A DNA stretch of 64,000 nt from Liolophura sinensis. Lineage: Eukaryota; Mollusca; Polyplacophora; Chitonida; Chitonidae. Position numbers and translations under genes: made by a program. The notes under the pieces are model-generated. The model searched no databases, was not told the origin of the DNA, and was given only the letters and a program-made list of their open reading frames with translations. The DNA lies in NCBI RefSeq assembly GCF_032854445.1, contig NC_088301.1, forward strand, positions 14,444,281 to 14,508,280, in the 5' to 3' direction. Shown piece by piece: positions 55,805 to 64,000 of the stretch. The first letter of the stretch is position 1. Each line of letters opens with the position of its first letter.

Positions 55805-55970
55805 TCATTTCTGACTGAAGACAAAATTTGAAATACGATCTTAAAGCTTATTTAGGGCCTCTTGAAATTCGAATCTTGACCATCTCCTAAATGGTATCTT
55901 AGTAAATCAAACAGTCCAAATATGAAATTCTGGCTCCAAAAATTAAGCAGTGTGAAATTAGTTTGACATT
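55805..55970 (+). repeat. Dispersed repeat family H, copy 2
   Basis: CATTTCTGACTGAAGACAAA, TTTGAAATACGATCT, AAAGCTTATTT and TATGAAATTCTGGCTCCAAA match the ordered blocks at 7485-7640. Confidence 0.55.
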
Positions 55971-55974
55971 TTTT

Positions 55975-57140
55975 GACTTCAGAAATTGCCCATTTGAAAT
56001 CGGATCATGGGCAGAGGCGTTAAATGGAAAGTTTCTATATCACTAGCCCAGTAGAAGCAACGACATATATACTTCACAAGTTCACACAACATAAGCCACG
56101 TGCAGAGCTTATGAGATGTATCTATATTTAAGGGATCCATCATAATGCATCTTCCGCGACGAAAGGTAAACGCCGTGTGATGCATGGACACACAATCGCC
56201 TTACACGAAAAAAGCAAAGCGTCATCATCTGATATATAGACTTACAGGAGCAACGTCCTTCATTTTACATCTGTATACACCATGGAGCACGTGCAAGGAT
56301 TATGTAAATGTACATTGTTATGAAGCCCGTTGGAATACAACATCTGGAAAGAAGACTAAAAGCTAGGTGGTGCCCAGATTAGGGACTTACACAAACTTGT
56401 AAATTGGAGGATGTTTTAATACGAAAAGACGGACAGGAGAGCCAGTGGGTTAGAGCTGCGGGCATCTGTCATCACAATTATGATTGAATCGGAATTGGCT
56501 GCGCGATGAAACCACTGGGGCTTGTTCACTGGAGAGCCGGGGAATGAGACGCCAAGTCCTGCATATGCCTGGTAAAGCTTCTCCAGTCTGTATGCAAATT
56601 GCCAGGATACTGTTACATCCAGAAGGCCGGATCAAAATAGTATCTATCTGCCGGAATGACGATCATGTCTCTCCTTACCGTGGAACTGCAGCCCTCCAGA
56701 CAATTTGTGATTTACATGGGCTCTGATTTGACTGATTCGCCCGGATCGACATGTCCCACTCATACACGGCTATTGTCATGGTCAAGACCAATATTCCGAC
56801 CCCTCTTTAAACTGACGTCCGGCCAGACTGGCTGATTTATTCCCGTCCGGATGTTTAGACCAGGCCCCAGGATCCCGAAGCTGTCTTAGACTTAAATAAG
56901 ACTTAATCTGAACTTCAAAACTGTTTACTGGGCTAAAATTATGACTCATCTTAAGGCTTTTTATTGTAATACTAGGAGTTGTCTTAGACATTGATGACAC
57001 AAATGAAATTATCCATAAAGTTCAAATTTAACTTCAGAAATAATAGTAATCTCAAGACCAAGTATGACCTAAGTCTGAAACAGGTTTGAGATCGCGGGAC
57101 CAGAAGCCCAAGGGTGAAAGAAATTTGCCTTTTTAATGAC
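55975..57140. other. Non-coding tract, nothing recognised
   Basis: Open frames at 56450-56726 on both strands overlap each other and show no domain. No repeat family was identified. Confidence 0.45.
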
Positions 57141-57147
57141 ATTGTAT

Positions 57148-57440
57148 TGACTGACTGATTGTTGTTCAATGACTGACTGATTGAGTAGTTCAATCCCTCA
57201 CTGATTTAGTGGTTCAGTGATTGACTCATTGGGCGGTTCAACGACTGACTGATTGAGTGGCTTAGTGACTGACTGATTGAGTGGTTCAATCCCTTATTGA
57301 CTGCGTGGTTCAATGACTGACTGATTGGGCGATTCAATGACTGAGTGATTGAGTGGTTCAGCGATTGACTGATTGAGTGTTTAAGTGATTGACTAAATGA
57401 GTAATTCAATGACTGATTGGGTGATTGATTGAGTGTTATG
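57148..57440 (-). repeat. 24-bp degenerate minisatellite, about 12 copies
   Basis: Units of the form GACTGACTGATTGAGTGGTTCAAT (plus strand) recur every 24 bp with substitutions. The minus-strand frame reads an eight-residue repeat such as SQSLNHSI for 115 codons because 24 is divisible by three. It abuts the 3' end of a D SINE and uses the same GAGTG/GACT words as SINE tails. Confidence 0.88.
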
Positions 57441-57650
57441 TGTAGTATACACAAATAAAAAAACAATACACGACTGTTGTGTTCTCTAGTGGGAGAAACC
57501 AGGTTGCCCGGAGTAAACCACCAGTCTGTGGTAAGAAACTGACCACATTTCACCCACCTGACAAACCGATTTTTCTTTCCCGAAGTGTGCTCAGTATGAT
57601 AGTGGCGGAAGACAAGTGATCACCAGCAAACTTCATGCAAGAGTAAAGGA
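57440..57650 (-). mobile_element. SINE family D, long subtype, body and worn tail
   Basis: On the minus strand: GGTGAAATGTGGTCAGTTTC (box 2), ACTGGTGGTTTACTCCGGGC and AACCTGGTTTCTCCCAC (box 3), then a strongly diverged tail to about 57440. Box 1 lies upstream inside the 67-bp array. Confidence 0.6.
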
Positions 57651-57963
57651 ACGGTTCTACGAGCGCTGTAGACCGCTTGTTGTCATCAAGGCCCCGCAGG
57701 TACAGTGGAAGTGGTGAACGGTTCTAATAGCGCTGTAGACCGCTTATTGTCATCAAGGCCCCGCAGGTACAGTGGAAGTGGTGAACGGTTCTACTAGCGC
57801 TGTAGACCGCTTATTGTCATCAAGGCCCCGCAGGTACAGTGGAAGTGGTGAACGGTTCTACGAGCGCTGTAGACCGCTTATTGTCCTCAAGGCCCCGCAG
57901 GTACAGTGGAAGTGGTGAACGGTTCTACTAGCGCTGTAGACCGCTTATTGTCATCAAGGCCCC
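57651..57963. repeat. 67-bp minisatellite, 4.7 copies
   Basis: ACGGTTCTA starts at 57651, 57718, 57785, 57852 and 57919, exactly 67 bp apart. Each unit contains GACCGCTTRTTGTCATCAAG and GCCCCGCAGGTACAGTGG. Units differ at CTAATAG/CTACTAG/CTACGAG and one TCATC/TCCTC. The GACCGCTTATTGTCATCAAG core equals D box 1. The period is not divisible by three, and no frame stays open. Confidence 0.95.
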
Positions 57964-57969
57964 ATCACC

Positions 57970-60900
57970 ACTTGCGCCCGAGTATTCCAAGAAAATAGAC
58001 GAGACCCGACCCCTAATGACATAGGAAGAAACAATTTGTTATCGTAAGAATTGGGCTATGAAATATTCAAAAGTCATTCTGAGTTTGACTCCCGGTTTGT
58101 CATGTTCAAACTTCACAGTGCACCATAACCTGCGTTCTCTGCAAATGGATTGCAAAAGGTGCGTTAAAAGAATAAAAATCTACGTATAGTTTACAAACTG
58201 GTATAGCATGGACCCAGTCTACGTCAACGACAACTAATGACCGATGGCGCCAGAGGTCACTGGTCGCAGTAAGTTGTAGCAAAACAGATAAACTGGGAAC
58301 GAAGAGTACGGCTGTCAGCTTATCAGATCGATTATTGGGGACAGAGACTTTATACGGCCATGAAAACGGACACAAATGCCAAACGTGAACAGCCGAGAAC
58401 ATGCGAGAATTTGGCAAGGAGGAACGGTTTATATCCGGAGAGGTCAGCTTAAGTGTGATATATGTTTTGATTCCTGATATGTCAAGAAGAACTTCAAGGC
58501 ACATTACTGGAGCGGAAGTTTGCAAGGAAAGATCGATGGTGTCTCGATCTGTGGAGGCTTCTCGATTTACCATCGTGGCCATGATCCGATTTTACTCAAT
58601 CCACCTATCTCGGCGTAATAAGCCAAACACCGTGACATCCGCGACGTAACTTCATTTCTCTGGAGTCAGACTCTACCCGTCTCCTCTTCAATAGCCGGGC
58701 TGGTCTGTGATGTATACTACGGGACTGGAGAGCTCAATAAGTTTGGGTTATCCAACAAAGTGATCCGTCAGTGCCACAGTAATCCACCCCCCGTAACTGT
58801 ACTCATATATCTCCACATCAATAATGGTAAATGCTGGTTGTAAAAACCACCGAGGAAGCTTCGGCTTGTCATTTTCCGACGAGCCTAGACGACATTGTTG
58901 ATGGTCTGAAGAGATCCATGACTATTCAGAAAATCGTAAATTGCTACTGTTCCGTCATCCCCTCGCCTCTTCCATAGTAAATATGATATCCATATAAAGC
59001 TGAAAACTCCAGACAAAAGCTTGAGTGTGATGTCCGAGAAGTTCACAGACTAGGGTCCATCAGCCTTTGACAGATACGGTATATGGATCGGGAATAGATC
59101 TAAAAAAGCATAGACATGTACTGGTTACTGGCTATCCTTAAAGGTTAAATCTTTTCAAGTACAAAGATTTCACTCGTACATTGTTATACACAGTGCCAGC
59201 TTACGCGCTGATGCTTTGTCAGTACAGTAAACCTGTCTGAACAAGGGACACCAAATGAATAAAGATATGGACTCATATACTCGACAAAGATTTACCGTAT
59301 CCAGTTAGTACCCCGAATGTCACCGAATAATCTATAAATTACAACATGTCGATCAACATACAATGAGAGAGCGAGAGAGAAAAAACAACAACAACAAAAT
59401 AAGAACGACATAATACATGATACGTAAAACAAACTTCCTAGGAAATTCATAGAAGAATTCTTGTTGTTGTTGCACAGAACGATTTATCACAGAAAATTAT
59501 AAAATAATGTTTAGGTTTGTCAAGGGCCCTTCTTCAGAAGTATTTCATTGTTCAAAAAACATTTGAAACATGCTATTTTTCCCGACCAGATGTTATTCTC
59601 GTATGTTCACAACTTTCACGGCAAAGTACAGATGTGGACAGACAAACCTATGATTGTATTTTTAGTTGTGTAGCGTCTTTAAAGAGTGAGCCTTGTTTCA
59701 ACATCTCCTAATGCTATCTTTTTAGGCGAGTTTTGTCGAGGACTTTTTTTTTATGTGTGTCGTGAACTAACTTCATCTCTTACTTCCTTCGGGCGTCACA
59801 GTAAAGATTAGTCCGTATGGACTTTATTGCTGTCCACAACGGAGCCAAACTGGGTTACACAAAGAGATTCCTTCCGTATAGGAGCTGCTGAAGGCAAGCG
59901 ATCATCTAAGCGGAAGAGAAGGAATTACTCTACTTTAGGAGGTTTATTTATTTCGTTACAAGTAATTTCATGCTCATGGCATATTCCTTTCTTGTGTAAG
60001 GCCGGTCAAAGCAGCCGATATCTAATAATTTATTCTCCCGTGAGCTTTTTAGATAAACATCGCGTCCTTAGGGATAGCTGTTACATAACACATATGTGTA
60101 TTCCAGATGTAATATATACGCTTGAAATTAGTGATGGAAATGACAAGGCCAATGAGTTTTCATACGACGCTTGTATTTTTTTACTAACCTGTAACCGCCT
60201 GAAGGCAAGCCGTAATCATTCATTCAGTCAGCGATGCAGCCTGTGGTTCGAATCACAAAAACTGACCCGATCGAGAAAAGAAGAAAAATAATCCACTCTG
60301 TTGAGTGAAATGGCACTGTCAGCATTTTCAGCACCTTCAACACACACTTATGTGGAGCAAGAACTGACTGGTCACTTTATAGTTTATATATTTATGTGTT
60401 TCCCCCGTAGTGTTTGGTGTTTGGAGAGCCGATAATTCATGCGCAGCAAGCCTACGTGTAGTATACCTGTCGAATGACGTGTTTCTATCAGGCTATGATT
60501 GCAATGTACCTATATTTCCTCTATATTCTCATAAATTTTGCAAACCGATTTGTCAAATATACAAAGAATAATTTAATTCCGGGTATACCATGACCGAATG
60601 CTTTTTTTTGGTTTGAACAGTTTTTTTTACTCCTAATTATGTGGCAACATCGACCTCGCCAGGTACCAAACAGCTCCCTTACAGGTGAGATCACCCTTAT
60701 CACGTGATCCCAAGGGGCCACCTCATTGTCTTGCATTCGTTAACAAAATGGTGGCTACGCCCATTATTAAGTATTCACAGTAGAAACTAATCCGTAGAAA
60801 CCAAGCACCTGCTAAGATATTTCTTGAGCTGCTTTTGATCACCCGATGTCGTAGAGACCAACACCACGTGGCGATTTTTACTTAGGATTATTTTTTTTAA

Positions 60901-60985
60901 ACTGCCCCTGAACGAAAGATGTGTTGTCACTACCAAAACCTGGCATAAGCGATATTTCAGACCGAACTAAAGCCTTCGATCTTCA
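57970..60985. other. Non-coding tract with two unrecognised open frames
   Basis: Open frames of 158 codons (58106-58582, minus) and 154 codons (59827-60291, plus) are the longest outside arrays. Neither shows a domain, a signal peptide or usable splice sites. The second ends in GTGGTTCGAATCAC, a B-box-like string that hints at a worn SINE head. GA-rich and AAC-repeat patches lie near 59366-59400. Confidence 0.4.
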
Positions 60986-60997
60986 TGGAATATAGCA

Positions 60998-61347
60998 CAG
61001 TTGGTAGAGCGTCCGCTTCGGGACCGGTAGATCCAGGATCAATCCTTGATCGAGTCACACCTAAGACTTTAAAAGAGGAAGTTGTAACTTCCTCGCTTGG
61101 CGTTCAGCTTGAAGGGGATAGTGCAACGACTGGTTGACCCGTATCAGTATAATGGCTCGGGCGGGGCCGCTTACTTGCCTTCGGTAAGTCGTCTCAGTGA
61201 AGCAGCACTAAATAAAAGAGCGGTGGAATTCCGTCCTGCAACAAGGAGGCACATTACACATACATGCACCCTAATGATTCCTTCGTCGTCATATGACTGA
61301 AAAATTGTTGAGTACGATGTTAAACCCCAAGCACTCACTCACTCACT
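60998..61347 (+). mobile_element. SINE family B, full length, with 14-bp target-site duplication
   Basis: Head CAGTTGGTAGAGCGTCCGC, GGTAGATCCAGGATCAATCC (tRNA D-arm and B-box-like), CGAGTCACACCTAAGAC, TTAAAAGAGGAAGTTG, GGGGATAGTGCAACGACTGG, GACCCGTATCAGTATAATGG, CTTCGGTAAGTCGTCTCAGT, GCGGTGGAATTCCGTCCTGC. Tail: CGTCGTCATATGACTGAAAA, ATTGTTGAGTACGATGTTAA, ACCCCAAGCACTCACTCAC. CATGGAATATAGCA is repeated exactly at 60984-60997 and 61348-61361. Part of the A-box (TAGCA) overlaps the left duplication. It is the youngest B copy here. Confidence 0.93.
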
Positions 61348-61349
61348 CA

Positions 61350-63540
61350 TGGAATATAGCATTTGCCTTTGAAAATGTTTCTGTTTTATAAAGCCATTTC
61401 TTTCATCTATACACAAGTCTATAAAGGGGCAAAGTGACAGCCAGCTCGTTTCTTGAGAATTGTTCCTTCGTAAAGTTAATTAGGCTTCTTTATAGTATAT
61501 ACCTCTGCCGATCATCAGTTCTCCTTTCACACAAAGACACACATTTCTCTCAGACATTACAGGGAAAAACAGAAAGCGGTACTGTTGTTATAACACCCAT
61601 TCGTTAATGCAATTTTAGCCCACACTTTTATTGAAGCAAAGAAATTGAGAAAATCTCATAATAAAGGTAAAAAAAGTGTTGAAGGCGTGATCACTGTCAT
61701 GCAGGTAAACGTATAACTAGTTCCATACCGTGTCACAGTTCATACAAAATGGACATTTAGTTTGGTTAAGGAATGAAATCAATCAAATTACGTAGGTCGT
61801 GAAAGCCAGGACTCAAGCAAAACAGAAAGATTGAGACAAAACACACACTCTCTCTCTCTCAACCTTTTCACATCTAATTAAACGCACTCAAACATCGGTC
61901 CAAACATAACAACATATAGGAGCAGGCTAACGGTGGAGCCAACAATACATAATCTGATACAACTTGGAACTCGCCATCCAAACCGTTAACGGGGAACTAG
62001 GCTTCAAACAGCATGCAGATCGTTGAAACAAAAATGAGGCTTAAAACATACAAAAACACTAGTACTGTATGAACACAAACAAAATTCTCGCGCCCTATTT
62101 GAGTAACCCTATCCTGTGTTGAAAGAATTGATCACAAGATGTGTTGGATGTGTTCAGCAAATTACCTCATTTTGGTTCAATACAAGGTTGTGTTTTATTA
62201 TTATTTTTTTATTATTATTTTGTTACATAAACGCGTGTACTTCACATTTATTTAACACATTTTTGTTGTTTTGCATTTGAACATAAGTGTTTTCTGTGAC
62301 TAGGCTTGTCAAACCATAGAAGATTTTTTGTTGTTGTCTACGAATCATACAGTAGGGAATATTTTTCTTTCATTTATGGTTTTTTTTTCGTGTGAACGGT
62401 ATTTAAGAGCACGGATTCTTGGAGCAAGATACCCCTGTTCTTTGGCTTGGCTTTCTTTCCCCTCATACAACTGTTTAATGTCAAGGAAAACAATAAAATC
62501 ATGTATACTAGTATATCAGATGAAACACCATTAAACACTGTCCTGGAATATAGTTCCATTTCATTTTTTTTTATAGAATTTTTCAGACCTAGTAACATGG
62601 TTTTAAAACATTAGATTCTATAGTGGTCCGTAGTGTCCAAGAAGGTACCAATGATGTCAGATCTATATTTTTAGCTTGAATAATTCGTCCCAAGGTACAT
62701 TTGACCAATGCATTCATAGATATATCTGTGTAGATATACCTGTATATACATTCTGAATGATGAAATCTAGCGGCCTGAGTGCGTGGTGGCAAAAAACTAA
62801 TGTGACGCCACTGGTCACGATATGGTCAGAAAAAGGCTGCTGTAGAATATAAAATTTCAAATCCATTTTACAATTTTGGAAAAATTGTAAAAAGATAAAT
62901 CAAGCTATATTTTAAAGATAATTTCTCTTGGGCTTTTATCTGACATATACTTCACATTAGAATCCCCTTTAAATAACGGTGCCAGGAATAAACCTGTGTG
63001 GAATTCTCAGAACAATGAAACAAACATTATTTTCAAATGAATGATTTTATTAACTGGCGTATACTATACAGTAACAAGGTACAATAAGGCACGTAAAATA
63101 TTGTTTTATCAGAATTACGAAGTACATTGTACATCTTTGTTTATGAAATATTAGGTTTTCCGCTACTTTACACTGTCTCCCTTACAGCTGATTTGCGGAG
63201 CTCTCTGCCAGTATCCTGTTCCTAACTATAGTCATCTTTGTTTTACCTCATTCAATAAGTTTTCTCTGGCTAATCTTCTATAAACTAACTCTTTGTGTGT
63301 TGCTTTATTATAAACCTATTTCTGCGTAATTATCTAAGCTTTACTTGTAACCAGTTCGTAACTAGGTTTGTATGTATTAACTCATTTCAAAGAGGGTTCC
63401 TAATTAGTTATTTCGGAACTGACCTATTTCATAAACCCGTTCGTAAAAAATCCTTTCTGTATTTTCCTGATAGAAGGACCATTATTATCTTACCTTTCTC
63501 ACAATATGCTCACCACGATACGGTTGCAATATTGCCGATG
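61350..63540. other. Non-coding tract, nothing recognised
   Basis: AT-rich DNA with a (CT)n patch near 61848-61860 and ATT-rich DNA near 62200-62225. No exon, RNA gene or repeat family was identified. Confidence 0.45.
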
Positions 63541-63544
63541 TGGC

Positions 63545-64000
63545 GTTCAGCCATAATCCTTTATTCGTCCTGCATTTCTTGGCGATACTGTTTTACTCCA
63601 TGGACCATACACGAATACTCTGCCTGCTATACTCCAAACCTCATCCTGCGTTTCTTGTCCATACGGCTTTACTCCATGGACCATACACAAATACCCTGCC
63701 TGCATTACTGCAAACCGCATGCTGCGTTTCTTGGCCATTCGGCTTACTCCATGGACCATACACAAATACCCTGCCTAAATTACTCCAAACCCCATCCTGC
63801 GTTTCTTGGCCATTCGGCTTACTGCACGGACCATACACAAATACCCTGCCTGCATTACTGCAAACCCCATCCTGCGTTTCTTGGCCATTCGGCTTACTCC
63901 ATGGACCATACACAAATACCCTGCCTGCATTACTCCAAACCCCATCCTGCGTTTCTTGGCCATTCGGCTTACTGCACGGACCATACACAAATACCCTGCC
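63545..64000. repeat. 75-bp minisatellite running off the window end
   Basis: TGCGTTTCTTGGCC starts at 63723, 63798, 63873 and 63948, exactly 75 bp apart, with diverged units back to about 63545. Units contain GGACCATACACAAATACCC. Variants CCATGGACC/GCACGGACC and ACTCC/ACTGC alternate, giving a 150-bp higher-order period. Minus-strand frames of up to 115 codons (repeat VYGPWSKPNGQETQDG) follow from the period length. The array continues past 64000, so its length is unknown. Confidence 0.95.

Noticed and set aside
57206-57553. SQSLNHSI repeat protein on the minus strand
   Set aside because: The 24-bp period keeps the frame open, units are too degenerate, and the frame runs into SINE sequence.
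58106-58582. 158-codon minus-strand open frame as a gene
   Set aside because: No recognisable domain, no splice or promoter support, and an 82-codon frame on the opposite strand overlaps it.
59827-60291. 154-codon plus-strand open frame as a gene
   Set aside because: No domain; composition changes abruptly and the 3' part contains a B-box-like SINE remnant.
63545-64000. CRISPR array
   Set aside because: Units are contiguous 75-bp repeats without unique spacers, in eukaryotic DNA with no cas-like genes.

Overview
The window looks like nuclear DNA of a marine invertebrate, most likely a mollusc. It has no bacterial-style gene packing, no long open reading frame outside tandem repeats, many copies of the palindrome TACATGTA, and many short tRNA-headed repeats ending in AAATAAATA or CACTCACTC tails, of the kind seen in mollusc genomes. 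The taxon is inferred; nothing here fixes the species. I recognise no complete protein-coding gene. The few gene-like items are short candidate exons supported only by a start codon plus a splice-donor match, and they are scored low.

Layout. From 1 to about 23.5 kb the DNA is AT-rich, CpG-poor and TACATGTA-rich with few mobile elements, and reads like a long intron or intergenic regulatory tract. It holds a SINE containing a 49-bp minisatellite (2.1-2.7 kb), E-box clusters (4.9 and 5.4 kb), a fresh SINE insertion (5.7 kb), an AT-rich palindrome (6.1 kb), a family of about 220-bp repeats (1.9, 12.6, 17.3 kb) and a 45-bp minisatellite (19.6 kb). From about 23.5 to 25.4 kb CpG rises, and two outward-facing candidate first exons lie on opposite strands, suggesting a divergent promoter. 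From 25.4 kb to the end the DNA is richer in CpG and crowded with repeats: SINEs, at least seven tandem arrays, two DNA-transposon-like elements with inverted termini (30.2-30.8 kb and 50.7-51.9 kb), and a roughly 360-bp repeat that is both tandem and dispersed.

Main result. Four SINE groups (here A, B, C, D) have different 5' heads but share one 3' tail of about 45 bp, and A and D share about 130 bp of body as well. Two D copies, 32 kb apart, carry minisatellites (49-bp and 48-bp units) grown from the same internal body segment. A third D copy carries a 67-bp array at another conserved box and is followed by a 24-bp array at its tail. SINEs here therefore appear to seed minisatellites. Several SINE A copies have in turn landed inside tandem arrays or another transposon, so relative insertion ages can be read. 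Gene function, regulation and taxon cannot be settled from the sequence alone.
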